Positions 24,167 through 37,085 of a stretch of DNA of 64,000 nucleotides are shown here, piece by piece; the stretch's first letter is position 1; each line of letters opens with the position of its first letter. This stretch comes from Balanoglossus misakiensis. Lineage: Eukaryota > Hemichordata. The DNA lies in assembly GCA_040954595.2 (NCBI GenBank), contig CM082581.2, forward strand, positions 7,130,001 through 7,194,000, read 5' to 3'. The position numbers and the translations under genes were made by a program. A model generated the notes under the pieces. It was not told where the DNA came from, did no database searches, and saw nothing but the letters and a program-made list of their open reading frames with translations.

Positions 24167-26148
24167 CCAAAACGGGGTAGGGAGCAACCACGCGTCTTGA
24201 ATCGAAGACAACGTAGACGTTGTGTTGTTTACTAAAATCGCCGCATGGGACAGCATTAATCCGGCCGACGTGACGTTAACCGCGATGACATCCTTTTGAC
24301 CCACTGTTGGCCGGTATATTGATACGATTGAACAGAATCAACAAATCCCCAGTTGAAAATACAGCAATTTAAACAATCCTGTGGATTTAAACACGATTGC
24401 GGCCAAATGAAAAAAGCGGACATAAGCTAGCAGGGAAAAGTGTCCTTTGATAATTTACCGCTTTGTACATCTTGCCCCAGTTACATGTACGCACCAGGGC
24501 GATCAAACTCCAAGCGTAGGCATCTGTCTTTGTAAAATAGATACCCTGTTCGTGCGTTGGCATTTTAATTACATCCTGGCATGTACATGTCTGTATGGCT
24601 TCTAGGGATGCTTGACTCATACGTTATTCCCTGTGAACGGCTTGTTTTCCAGGGGACAGGTAATAAGCCTATTCGCGTCGCTGGGATGTACTTTAGCGAC
24701 ACGGCCATGCACCCTACAAATATCCACCCATTTAAAATGCGCGAATACCAGTGAAATATTTCTGTCGTTGTTGACTCTTGACACTGCCAACGAACGACGA
24801 CGTTTTCGCCTCTTTTATAGTGCATGTACTTTTTTGGGTGCGTAGTAAAATACCTAAGACGGAGTTGTATTCCTTTGTCAATCGAAGCAATTACAGGTTT
24901 CGTACATTGTGCACGGTAACCAAGCAAGTGCCGAGTTGAATAGGCAGATGCGATTTGAAGGTATTTGTGAGCCTATAAAAATGTCGGTAATGGAGTTGAC
25001 CCTTATTGTGTTATGGAGTTCAAAGCGAGGCCAACTTCTCCAGGTCACAATCCGGAAATACTTCTCTGGCTTCGTATCCCCGGAGATGTGGCAGTGGGCA
25101 GTCGAGCTATTTTTGTGTTTGTCTTGTGCAGAAAATCGCATCACAAACTAACACGGGTTGGCTCAGGGTCCGATTCAGATTGGGAATTACTTGTAATTTT
25201 AGGATCCAATCATGCGGAAAGGCTACATGAATTCCATAGGTGTGTGCAAAACAACAGTACTGGCGGAGCTGTGGTTGGTGGCGCTCTGCATCGGCTCCAT
25301 GTTCAAAACCGTCGCTTGATTTACTTCAAAGCGCTGTTACTAGTGATCATACACATGCATACGGAGAAAGTTAAAGTGTTCACACACACAAACAAATACC
25401 TCGGTGATTCAAGTTGATTGTGTTGTGAATTGTATTGCGTAAAATTGTGGCAACGCCCACATAGGAAGTACTATTAAATTGCCAAAAACAAAACAAACTA
25501 AATTAAATGGTAAATTTGCAGCATCACTGTTGTAACATTGGCAGTAAACAACACAAATGGAAGGGCAATATACACATCGAAATAAATCTGTTGCGGTATT
25601 TTTCAGAACACTGAACTGCGAATGATTTTCTTCAATTTTTTATACGTGGTGTGCGTTTTTCGCCAGTGAAGTGCGTTTTTCCTAACGGCGTCTGAATTCT
25701 GACCCTGCCAGTCCGAAACACTCATTCATGCGTCTGTGATAAGAATAGGTTCGGGTAAACCAGTAGGCCTTGCGAAGGTCTGCAACATTTCTCACTCCAA
25801 TTAAGTAACAATTCAGTGTAAAGAATTACATAAAGACGTGATTAAAACAATAACATGGTGAAAGAGCCGGGGAATACAAATTAAGTTAATCTTTCCCCTC
25901 CGTAGTCATGTCATATGAAAGTTTGTAATGAAACAAAACGCACACATTAGTACTTTCAATTACATTAAAATTATGCTAAAATAAAGGGATATGACTGTCT
26001 TTGGAAACATAAATAGATAATCCTCTCAGCAATTTTTCGTTTATAGCAAATATTTAAGGTTGCTGCTTTGCAATATAACTTGAGACATTTTCACGTTCAA
26101 CACAACACAATACAATGTTCTGGCATCGTCACAACGACGCCCTCTTTG

Positions 26149-27207
26149 TCAGAAAAGAATATCCTTTACTGTTGTCCTTGTGTCACTGGATGTATCAATG
26201 TCCATGTTTTCTATTCCCTGAAACTGATCGACGCTCTCCAACCATTCGCTGACTTTGCATTTTGATTCGAGCATTTTCTTGTCGGAGTTCCTGTGGCGGC
26301 CATTTTCTGGTGCCTCGTCATGATCAGGGAGGCGGTTGACGTCAGTATTGTTGTCCCCTGACGGCATTTCTGTGTCAAAGGTAACACCGCCGCCCGGTCT
26401 GTCCCTGTTCGGACTGGCGGTAGTCGAGTTTGACGACCTGGCGTGTAGCCTCCATATCGTCCTTTGCTTCGAATTCGCACCGCTGTCCTGTTTGGAAGAC
26501 GGTTGAAGAAGGCCTGTGGAATTGTCCTGAGATGTGTGTGAGTCAAGTCTATTGCTGAGCGGGTCCACGAAGTAGGACTGTTCTTTGGCGTCTGCGATGC
26601 CGTTCGGCGTCGTGTCCAGCAGGACCCTGCCCGACGCCACGCGCGCCGTTATGAGCTCCACGTCCTGGGGGACTTCAGTCGCTCGGTAGAAGAACCCCTC
26701 GTCGTGAGCCCGCTTGCAGAAATCACTGGCGCGCGCGGCGGCTTCTTCGAATTCCCGCCTCGCCCGCTGCTTGAGATAGTCGGACGCCCCGTCTGACGTG
26801 TGGGGCCTCTGCAGAGTCGGGAACGAGCTTTTCCTGCTGAAGGGCCTGTTTCCAAGAAGTTGATTCTTCTGACTCAAGATCTCCGGAGCGGAAGGCGACC
26901 GGTAGGGTCTCCGAAATAGTCTGCTTTTGGCACTGGGTTCCATCAGCACGGGCAGCCCCTCCGAATTCAGTTTGATGGCGCCCACCGACTGGGGTCGCTC
27001 TTTCACCGGCTGGGCGGTTTCACCACTGGGCAGCGTGAAGGCCACGCTTTTGGCGTGAGCGCTTTTGGGCGCCACTCTGTGCTTCAACGGCGATGCGGGG
27101 TTCCATTCCTTGTCGGCCCGCGCCCCGAATCTCACCATGCCTGGCCTCACGATGTGCTGCATATCCGCTACTGTGTGCGGGCGAGGTGGAAGATGACTCA
27201 TCTTCAT
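26149..27207 (-). CDS. Gene C: uncharacterised protein with RVxF-like and C-terminal W-L motifs
   Basis: A 352-residue protein in one frame, family not recognised. The start is ATG 27207 (A at -3); a second Met follows two codons on. Visible: an RPHT-containing start (9-12), KSVAFTLPSGE at 53-63 whose K-x-V-x-F fits the protein phosphatase 1 RVxF docking pattern and which matches GITYTLPSNE of gene A, Ser/Arg-rich stretches at 95-130, a second RPHT (134-137), an Ala/Glu/Arg-rich segment at about 146-168 likely to be helical, and V319-x-x-W322-L323-x-x-V326 near the end, followed by an acidic tail. A very good acceptor (TTTTTTATCTCTTCCAG) ends at 27226, so the exon begins at 27225. The 18 bases before the ATG are open in frame, so an upstream coding exon is possible though not needed. 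The second RPHT suggests internal repetition. No enzyme domain is seen. Confidence 0.82.
   Translation of the reverse strand: MKMSHLPPRPHTVADMQHIVRPGMVRFGARADKEWNPASPLKHRVAPKSAHAKSVAFTLPSGETAQPVKERPQSVGAIKLNSEGLPVLMEPSAKSRLFRRPYRSPSAPEILSQKNQLLGNRPFSRKSSFPTLQRPHTSDGASDYLKQRARREFEEAAARASDFCKRAHDEGFFYRATEVPQDVELITARVASGRVLLDTTPNGIADAKEQSYFVDPLSNRLDSHTSQDNSTGLLQPSSKQDSGANSKQRTIWRLHARSSNSTTASPNRDRPGGGVTFDTEMPSGDNNTDVNRLPDHDEAPENGRHRNSDKKMLESKCKVSEWLESVDQFQGIENMDIDTSSDTRTTVKDILF
26230..26253 (-). other. W-L helix motif of gene C
   Basis: Encodes VSEWLESV (residues 319-326), the closest of the five to an ideal one-faced amphipathic turn. Confidence 0.65.
26337..26344. promoter_or_regulatory. CRE palindrome inside gene C coding sequence
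   Basis: Exact TGACGTCA within the C coding exon. It may simply be codon use, so regulatory function is doubtful. Confidence 0.2.
27019..27048 (-). other. Possible RVxF / TLPS motif of gene C
   Basis: Encodes SVAFTLPSGE (residues 54-63), preceded by Lys53. The related segment of gene A is encoded at 10576-10605. Confidence 0.45.
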
Positions 27208-27912
27208 TATTCCATCACCAGTGTTCTGGAAGAGATAAAAAACGTGCCGTTTTTAAGTAAAAGTGATCCAAACTTTCCTTGTTGCATACGGACACTATGT
27301 GAGCGTCCAAAACATTTCAAACATTATTTTTTACCGTTTCTGTTATCCAGTAAGTTATAGTGATAGTAATCAAGTTCGAAAAAATACTGCCTTCAAATCA
27401 TTACTTTTCTGTACCAGAAGCCTAACTGCTAAAAATAACAGAATCACAGGAAAAAGACCCTGGTACCAATTTCCTTGTAAGGGGAATGTAGTCGTATTTG
27501 TTCTGCTATGAGTGCCAATCAGTTTCGTGTACCGTTCGCTATAGCGTGCTAAAATGGTCGATACTCAGCGTGTAAACATGAAGTATGCGTAAGTGCGTAC
27601 TTTAATTAAGTTTCAACAGTATCAGATGCTAACTGTATACATAATACCAAATACTAGCTATGGGACCATAGTGAAACAACTTCCAGTGTGTCCGCTTGGT
27701 GAAAAGTTTCACATTTTGATATGGTCTGGAGGGAAACATACAAGAAGGCTGTAATTCTTGTATTACGCGACAAAGAATGACAACATTGTACATGTTTTTC
27801 ACTTCTGACACCGTGTCTGGTCCCGCCTGTGTACGTATACAACACGCCTAGAGACGGTTTCACCCATTTCGTGTGTCACTCACTCGAGGTTTGTTATGAT
27901 TTTGCTTACTGC

Positions 27913-27926
27913 GTAACTATGGCGAC
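27913..27926. promoter_or_regulatory. X-box-like RFX site upstream of gene C
   Basis: GTAACTATGGCGAC, one mismatch from GTHNYYATRRNAAC, about 700 bases upstream of the C start codon and possibly at its promoter. Confidence 0.38.
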
Positions 27927-28643
27927 ACCGGTGATAGACATCCGGTTTGGTCACTGACCGCCCGCAACGCAACCAGTCTCATCATGTCCAGTAGTTGGTG
28001 TAAATATTATGTATGATTCATGTCGAAAAGGCATGGGTTTCGTATAGGTTAAAGTACACGAGTTGACTGTGGTAAACGGCGTGCCGCCCCATACGAACAA
28101 CAATTTTGACACAAATAAGATGGCGTGACTATTATATTTATATTATGCTGCTTCTGCAAATTTGTGTGCGGTTTTTTACAAAGTCACTGTGACAGGTTTG
28201 ATAACTATGACCGCCGGTGACCACCGTGGCCGATACGCGAGGTCAAGGACCGCCCACCACTTACGGCGCTGTTTATAGAATATACATTAGTCTGTCAATA
28301 GTCTTGACAGTCTCTTAGAACTTAAAGTGGGATTGTATGGTATCTTCACGTCCGCGAGGGTGTTCTAAACTGGCTTATCCGTTTTGACTCTTATAATACA
28401 GAACTTTGAACAGTAGATCACAGGCCGTCCGCCGCGGTCCCAGCGCGACTTCATCTAGCAGTCTATAAAAATTAATCAAATGTAGTCCGTCGATAAGCTA
28501 TTGTGTCACCGCGTGTACACTTGACAACAGGTGGGCTGTACAAACGCGGCCGTCGAACGAAGGACATGTGGTAGATGTCAACTCGGACATCACAAGCAAG
28601 CTGACTCTGGTTCGCTCCGTCGCAAAATCAGACGTGTTCGAGT

Positions 28644-28656
28644 GGGGGGGGGGGGG
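28644..28656 (+). repeat. Poly-G tract (13)
   Basis: G run continuing after one A as a further G5, able to form G-quadruplexes. Confidence 0.9.
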
Positions 28657-28838
28657 AGGGGGTAGTCAGAAACAGATAATGCCAATTTTGAAAATAAGAC
28701 AAAGTATTTCCCACCTGAGCGACATAGCCACTGATCCCAGTCAATAACGCGGTCTTTGTGCCGGCGCTTAAACTGTGTTACTGAGCAAAGGACCTTCAGA
28801 CCCAGAGACTGTCATTGCTTGTTTTGTCCAAGTCAGTC

Positions 28839-28846
28839 TGACGTCA
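28839..28846. promoter_or_regulatory. CRE palindrome
   Basis: Exact TGACGTCA in intergenic DNA. Confidence 0.35.
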
Positions 28847-30963
28847 CGCCATACTCCTGTTATTTTTATATGCTTCCGCAACAGGTGTGAGTCAAGACAG
28901 AAATAAAGTACAGTTCGCATACTGCATATTATCTGGAACATTTTAATTTAGAACATATTTTTAAATCAAGTTTTCTGTGTTTTTTTTATAGCCATGATGT
29001 GTTTGCAATAATAACCAGCCAAAGCCGAAAGAGTGTTATTTGGGCCAATTTCGGCGTGTAAAGTGTGACCCTACCTTAAAACAAGACATATGGAGTCCAG
29101 ACACCAGCAATTTCCACATAAATCACAGGTAAGTTCCTCCTTGTATAATGCGCATTCGAAGCGATTAATTTGTAAAGAAAAAAATCATCCCAGGTGCTTA
29201 CCCTTCCTGACAACCACAATACCGAAAATAACAGCAGCTCTATGTAAGTCTTATATATAATACCGACTGTGTGGTTGCCAGATTAAAAGGCCAGGCGGAA
29301 ATTACTTCAGTGTAAAAAAGTCGGGTATCAATTCACAGCCACCAATGCGCTCACGCACGCGCACATGAGTCGTAGTGTTCGCTGAGGGAGATCCGGGTGA
29401 ATTGCGTAATGTTAAGTTGTCCCTGCACAAATACTTGTGTCTGTCCAACATCTGTATTCAGTTCGCCATTTATTTGATTTGCCATATTGGTTTCTGTGAC
29501 AGCGAAAAGTATACAAACGCATGGAATTGTTCCATGTCCAGTCAGCAGCTTGCTGTATAAATGGATACCTTGTTGTCTGCACGATATAGTGTTTCATACA
29601 GTATGAACGATGCCAGGCAATCGGGTGCGCTGCGCGACTATGGTCAGGGGACCTTCGCGCCGCACCGCCAAATTCTGTCTAATATCAAGAGTGCCATTTT
29701 TTTGAGCAGTAAAACAGGATCATTTTCGCTTTTCTTGTTTATTGATCGTCCTCATGAAACACCTTTTCAGCATCCGAGCGATATGGTGGCACCAATCGAT
29801 GTTACAAACAATTTAAGTCGTATTACGAACGGCAAATGAGCTTTTAAAAAACGATCGAGACAAGCCTTAGTCTCTTCAATAAATTCCTGACGTGAAGGAT
29901 TATATGGTCTTGTTTCGTACAGGCCAACAAAACCAAAAGTAACGTCTTCGATCTTTCGTCTTTATGGAGGTCGTATCTTCACGACCGTGGATGGCCACGG
30001 TGTGCCCCGTTGCAACGTGACAGAATGTTGAGAATATCTCTCTGATGCGTCCAAAGCTTAAATTAATCAGAGCAGTGACTACCCGGTTACGCAAGCGGGA
30101 CCCCGTTATTTGTTTGACGCAGGCAAACGCGTTTTAAGGAAGTCGTTTACACAGCGAAATATGGGAGATGGCTAAACTAACTTACCACAATGACAGTCGT
30201 ATTTTCGATACATACGACCGCGAGATGGACGTCCTATGTCTGCGTGTGACAGTTCATTTGCGTCGTCAGGCAAATGGACTGTAATTTATATTCAGCGGGG
30301 TGTATCATTATCCGTGTTGTCGGAATTATGCTTGAAACAACAATAAATCACGGCTCCTACACGCAAACAAAGATCAATGAATGTAATAGGGCTTTCAGCG
30401 ACAAATGAAATGACCGACATAATAACGAGTTATTTGAGGAAATATTTTGTCGGTTAGGCGTTCACTCAAACCCGCACAGAAAATTTGTTTCGGGTTTATT
30501 TTGATTGGTACAGTTTCGTATTTTGCAAGACCCTTTAGAAAAGGCCGCCTCGATATAAGTATCGCCTTTTCAGTAATACACCCCTACAGAACAACCGACG
30601 TGGTGTGTTGTTAAAAACGGGGGAAAGGGCCCGACCACGACGAGAGTCAAACACCGTTGTCCTACCTACCTTTATACTCAGATCCGGTAAACCTATTGGT
30701 TCAAGTACTGAGCACGCGTGCGGTTGTCGCATGGTTTCGCGTAGTATTGTCCCGCTGTATGTAGCTACAGCAAGTTGTTGTGTGCTTCAAGTTCTGCTCG
30801 GTGTCGATCCACTGAGACACCTGTTGTTCTCTTTCCTTAACCGAAGACCACCCGACCGGCACTTGTACTGCAGTCGTGGCTGTATCGTTTCAGAGTTCGG
30901 GTCATCTGTGACAACACGCAATTATATGCACTGCACGGCGCCACCGCCGATTGCGGATTCCGC

Positions 30964-30973
30964 GTCACGTGAC
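30964..30973. promoter_or_regulatory. E-box palindrome GTCACGTGAC
   Basis: Second exact copy of the ten-base palindrome at 8033. Confidence 0.35.
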
Positions 30974-33144
30974 TAATCAACGGCGCTGTTATTGCAGTTG
31001 CCTCAAAAAGACCGACCAAGGTGAACACACATCATTATTTTACCGCGCAGTATTCTCCAGCGCGATTCTCTCGAGTGCTGACACAATAAAAGCACGGTGC
31101 TTGGTCCCTAATTACCCCCAACGGAGTTGTTAACGAGAGCGCAATTGTTTACGTGCTTCTGAACGCGTAGCTTGCGACTGTAGCAAACCGTGACCACATC
31201 GTACGACCGTCCTTCGCGAGATTGCGCACTATCAGCTTATCCCTCCCCAAAATCCGGGACACCAGGACTAACATCGTTCGATGCATTTGGTAAGATTACA
31301 CGGTGATCGTCGCGATTACAGTATTTTTTTCCACCTAAACTCTGTACAGAGTAAGTTTGATCGAAATGTTTATTAATTGAAGATTGATCAGTTTCTTGGA
31401 TTAGTCAAAAACCGATCAGAGTTTTTAATCCCAATCTTTCTACAATCGCTAACCAATCTGGTCTTCGGTGAAATGCGCCTTTTCGTAATATTCCGAATCA
31501 GATACATGTACTTCTATGGGATCATTTTTTACAGACAAATTCAATTCAGGGATGCACCATCTAGTAGACATGAAATTCTTAATCCATGACATTGTGTCAA
31601 TCAGCTCGGCGGAATAACTAGTATATCAACTTTACATACATACAATTATAAAATTGACATCCGGTTCAACGTCAAAGTTCGTGATTCGGTGTTGATTAGC
31701 GACCTATTGGAACTCTCTTGCGGTATTTCGTCGGGACTTCTCGAAAGGCTTGAAAACACTTGAAATCGCATCTTCTATACAATACAATTCACTAAAGATT
31801 GTGTGATTTGTATCCGATATCAAGATAGAGCTAGCATGCGGGCCATCAAGTACTTGTGAAGTTTGTTTTCCGTGTTGACTCTCCGCCAGCTTAAGTGTTC
31901 GGTAATTTCCACGAAGCGAATTGATACGTTTGGTAAGCCGCTAAATTAAGGCGCAAATGTATAGGGTTTCCAAGAAAACGTGTAGGTTAGTTAAATTAGC
32001 GCTAAATCTGTTTTGAGGGCCCTCCCCCGCCACTGTAAACGGTATTACCACTCTCATCTTGACACGCGTGCGCACAAAATTTGCCTCTTGCGGTTCTGAA
32101 AAAAACTAGTTAAGCTCACCAGAAGATTTTAGTTCCTGGAATGGGATGACGTTGCGGCGTCCTTCTAGCGCGGATACAGCAATTTTGAATTGGTGAGTAA
32201 TTCCTTCCCGAATTGAACCGAGTTGGTCCAACTTAAAACCTCACAGTGATTACTGTACTGTGCGTTAACTTTATATAACTCTGAAACAGTTATCACAATT
32301 TCGAAAAACAACGAAATTTGTTAAAATAACATACCCTGCATAGTATTATGGGATATCTTGATGATGGATATTCGGCAATGATCAGAATAGACAACCTCGT
32401 CGTGTGATGCTCCAACAGGTGGTTGCGGATGCTTTCGTCTTTCTCTCTCTCTCCAAACGCCAGTCACTGGAATCTCGTCATATTAAACGGTGACCGAATG
32501 ACCCTGGAAAAAGCAAACGACAAAGGGACACTTTAGATTCGATACAAGCGCCGTGCACAATGGCTCAATGACAACGTAGCGTGACCGACTGTGGGCATGA
32601 AAAAATATACACGGGGTAAAACAACAACAAAGAACATTGAAAGACAATTCTGTTCCATGAAGCCTCAATTTTTCGTCGGTTTGTGCTAAAATGACAAAAA
32701 GAGAGACGATGACACAGGGCTGAGGAACGTTTAGTAAATTTCTTACAAAAAGTCGCTCACAATTATTGTGGGTATCAAGCTGGGAATACTACGCACGTTC
32801 CCGCCAAATAACAATGCGTGTGGGTGTCCGAAACGAGAATGCGGAGTCGTGTGGGAGGATTAAAGCGATAGGGACATTTATAAAAATGGGGGAATCTAAT
32901 CGCGCTTTAATACCGAAACAAAGTGCGTGATATAGACCGTTGAATGGCGACTCTGTACCGGTGATTGTTGATAGTAGGGTGCTGCGAAGTGTCTATACTT
33001 TTGTGATATGGGCACAGAAATGTCGTGAACAGCCTACACGCGAGGTTATCTCCAGTCCTGATATTGGTTTAAAGACCTAAATTTGGATTTGATATATCTG
33101 TGATTGCCCTTGAATAATCGCACATTCTTTCTCTTTGGCATCTA

Positions 33145-33158
33145 GCGCCATCTACTCC
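33145..33158. promoter_or_regulatory. CTCF-like sequence
   Basis: GCGCCATCTACTCC fits 12 of 14 positions of the reverse CTCF core GCGCCMYCTRSTGG. A possible insulator; motif only. Confidence 0.25.
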
Positions 33159-34951
33159 CCATTGATTTAAGAGATTCCAACAAGTGGCATGAGTCAGACT
33201 CGCACCGCCGCTAGAGGTCGCGCCATAACGAACCAAAACTCAGAACACATTCCATTGTTGTCTTTTGTTGACCGTCCTTGAGCCCCGTATTAAAAGGTCC
33301 TCTGTAATCAATAACCAGACCACCAGAAATATTTTATGGCAGTGTTATGCCTCACATTTAGGTTCTCAACAGAGAAAGGGTGAAAACGTAAACGTCGATC
33401 AACGTGTAAAAGCGGCCACCCGAAGTCACGTGGTCTTGGTGCAGAAACTGTATCACCCAGACGACTACCATAATGCATAGCGTGCTGCATCAGAAGAGAT
33501 AAACCTCCAAAAACACAACAACCATAGATTAACATCTATCGTGCAGAATGAGCCTTTTCATCAGGCTGAGCGGTCTTGTTTGTATTCGTGCGAAATAGAC
33601 GAAAAATATCATCATTGCACGGCTCTTTTGAACGCGCAACCCCACTGCGTTTCTCCATGCCTCCCGATGATACTCTGGAGTCGCGACATTAAATTTGTCA
33701 CCAAAACCGGGTCAGCAACCATGATATCGCGCCATTAATTCGACACAAATCGTTTCAGATATCAATTGGGCAATAAATGCAATCTGATTCAAATATCATA
33801 ATCAAGACTTCTGAGACGATTTTATTGCGACCTTTCCCTTCCATTGTTTAGGATGCGACAATGCTACATAACTTTTTCAGCCCGAGAACTGAAGGATTAT
33901 AGAGGTAATACTGTTTCGTCCACAGACTTGCATTGAAACATTCCTTCTTTGATTTTTTTCAGATTCCCGCCGTTCATTCAACAGACAGAATCAAAAGAAC
34001 GAATGAAAAACAATCCATTGACATTTCAGGTGGGTACATGTAGGTGATCACGGGTCAATTTGCACATAAAGCACTGATTGCATGAAGCTCGAGCGAATGT
34101 ATTTAATAATAGTAGTACATTTTACATAGTGGTTTCAATCTACGAGCGACAGAGGTGACATAACCTTAAACGACTTTGCCAATCCTGTGTATCACACTCG
34201 TAGCCAGCCAAGCAACCGACGTGAAAAAAAAACATCCTGCAAACCCACGTCCTTCGCAATCATCAACCACTGATCGAACCTGCGGGGTACCCTTTGCCCC
34301 CGGTGTCCGAGCAACAATTCCCGTGGGCTTATCGCCGGACAAGCGACCTCCATAGTTAGTGTATTCACGTCGTACTTCCGTCTGGGGGTAATGTACTATC
34401 GTTGCCGTGGCGACTCTGGTCGGTTGTTCTCAGTATTGTTGATGTGTCCGCGCAAACTCGTAGCGCCTGAACCACACCAGGCCGAAACGGGCCCAACATC
34501 TTTGGCAGAGTTGTGCAAAAACCTACTAAACGTTTAACAGCCTTCTGAAGACATTTAGGCCACAGAGCGAAGTCGAATGATTTTATAATTATCGCATACT
34601 TCACTTCTGCTAACCGGAATATTACTATCGTTTTCCGATTTTGTCTAAGCCAATCACTCCTGTATTTTATTAGCACAGTACTTCCAATTCAATTACGCAT
34701 GCCCGGTACATTCCAAACATGCCAGATGGCCAGTCGACAGAGGAACCCCTGGGAAATAAAAAATGTTTGCGAGTGTCAGTGCTGCCTGCTGACAAAGCTT
34801 CGCAGTGACCTCCAGGTACTCGTCAATGGTGGCAATTTTATCATTTTCACCGTGTCATCAAAGTCGCTCCGGTGTTTCCAATAACAGGCGAGGCGAGGCA
34901 TCACTCTCAGCTGAGTCTCGTTTTCCAAAACTTGCGCAGACGTTTGCCGTA

Positions 34952-34964
34952 CCCCCCCCCCCCC
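34952..34964 (+). repeat. Poly-C tract (13)
   Basis: Uninterrupted C run in AT-rich DNA. Confidence 0.9.
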
Positions 34965-37064
34965 AACTACAGAAATAAACATGCGAATGTAATCGACATA
35001 GATTTTGGTCCGGTGCTCCAGCCACTCTAATAGCCCCACATAGTTGTAAAATGTAAATAAAATAGGCACTTCAGCAATCATCACAAAGCACCTCGGATTT
35101 GGGCAACTGCCACACAGGATTGGAATGCATATTCGCGACCTACTTATTTCACGCCCTGAGATAGGTTGTTCTCCAAATTTAATTTTCCCCTAAATGATAC
35201 TAAATTTCTTCATGCCAAGCCAACAGATTGACTTGAAATACATTCAACTTACGGAGAGAATTTTACTCAGAACAAATAGCGGAAATCAATGCTCACGAAG
35301 TACATTTTGTGTACATAACCTTTCCTCTTACATTTGGCACCTAAAACGACAGAAAAGGCGAAATGAGAATAGCTCAAACCATTACTGCAGTGTCTCTGCT
35401 ACTCATATTTCTAACCTTTTAAAACGGTCCTTCACCTGATCGTCTTGTCTCGCGGCCACAGACGTGATTTGCATAACAGAGGCATTGTTAACCGCGCAAC
35501 AATAAGTTATTCAGGTCACGACTGGAGAAAAGGAAAGGGTATTTAGCACAACGACACGACAGGTCGCGCGATCGATGATTGCGATGGTGGTGTTGCGTGA
35601 ATGTTACCGTGGTGGGTTTATGCGTGGATGTTGACTGTCGTCATGGTGATAGTTTGTTGCATATTTCTACAAGTTCCACCACAAAACTTCATCTGCCGCA
35701 GTTTCAGTGCAGCATTCATGGCCAACATGAACGACTCGGCCGATTGCTCAAAAACATCAGAAAATCGCACAAATATAGCTCAAATCGATAATTTTATTTT
35801 TTGAATTAAAGGGGATTGCGCGACCGTTTTGGATTTTCCACAAGTTGAACAACCTTTTTTCATCACTTCGCCCATCAGTTTATTTACAATGATGACAACC
35901 GTATACACACGCAAGCTTCAATGCGAGTGGCAAAGTATACCGCCTCGAAAAACCTCAATTCAGGTCAGTTTCTACAGTTTGATGTGAAAGGCCCTGGTGA
36001 GGCGACTACGCCTCCGTGCAAATATGGTTGAATACGGCGGACAAATGGCACATGCAAAGGCAACAAAGCCGGGGTCAAGTGGTCGCGGAAATTCGAACGT
36101 CTGATCTGTATATTTCCTCGAGAGTCTCACAATCACAAAATACCCAATAAGCTTTGAAAAGCACCCGTGCGATCTTCGGGGCAAATGGAAACAAAATCGC
36201 ACTTTTCTTTAATAGTAATAAGGGTTTACACAAAAAATCTATTTTTCGGTAATCTGTGTTGATCTCGTGCATTTTACAGATTTCAAAAGAAAAATAGTCG
36301 ATGGCCAACACCGCCGAACGCTGGCCTACAGCGACGAAACAATCGAAGGACGTGGATAGTTTGCGACTGCCATCAATTTCAAAACAAGCAAAGGAAATAA
36401 TTCTTTCAGGCGACTTTCATTTTCTGCTGTGTTGGGTGATTGAGAATGTGTCATTGTGTTGTTTTGTGGTCGTGCCGTAAATTTTACCGCGTGCCCCGAA
36501 TGTCGTGACAATTGCGTGGACGGTCCTCCGACCCGTTGTCATTCATCTGTGACAATTCCAAACGACCTGTTTGTCCTGGCATCGCGATGCGACGGGCTTT
36601 TCTTGGTTTTTAACCGCGTTCACTATCATGTCACCGGTGATCAATAGTGTTTTTCCTGTTTTGCTGGGGTCTATGCCGTCGTAAATGATGTTTGCGGACT
36701 CAGCAGAACAGACGGGTCACAGTGTGCTTTTGTGCATTTGCAACAAGCATAGCGACAAAGCGCCCTACATTGTTCCCTGTCGTTGTCTCACGAACATCAA
36801 ATTTTTCATCGAACTGACATTTCCTTATCTTGTCCTTGGCCACCGTCGGTGTAATTATCTTGTTTTTGCCATTTCTTGTACAAAATTAATGTCTTCCTCA
36901 GTAAGGTTCCAAAAGGTTCCATTCACGCGCATTTTTAATGATAAGTCGGCATTACCAGTGTTTTTTTCACATCGCAAAATGAAACGTAACTGGTGCCGCG
37001 CAACATGCAAATAAACTTTAACCTGAATCAAATAACGACGAACAACACGTCATAATTTGCCGGC

Positions 37065-37085
37065 GGGGGCGCCGGCCGCGCCCCC
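37065..37085. repeat. GC-rich perfect hairpin
   Basis: An eight-base stem, GGGGGCGC (37065-37072) and GCGCCCCC (37078-37085), around a five-base loop CGGCC, in otherwise AT-rich DNA. Confidence 0.75.

Larger units (their letters stand above)
21967..26148. other. Intergenic region between genes B and C
   Basis: No exon supported. Signals seen are an X-box-like site at 23790, a CRE at 24159 and a TACATGTA at 24482. The frame at 25013-25417 is AT-rich, has no splice or Kozak support and resembles nothing. The 3' UTR of minus-strand gene C should occupy the end. Confidence 0.45.

Noticed and set aside
33131-33150. Resemblance of TCTTTGGCATCTAGC to the miR-9 mature sequence
   Set aside because: It needs a gap and substitutions, and no hairpin partner is visible. 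The segment is better explained as part of the CTCF-like sequence.
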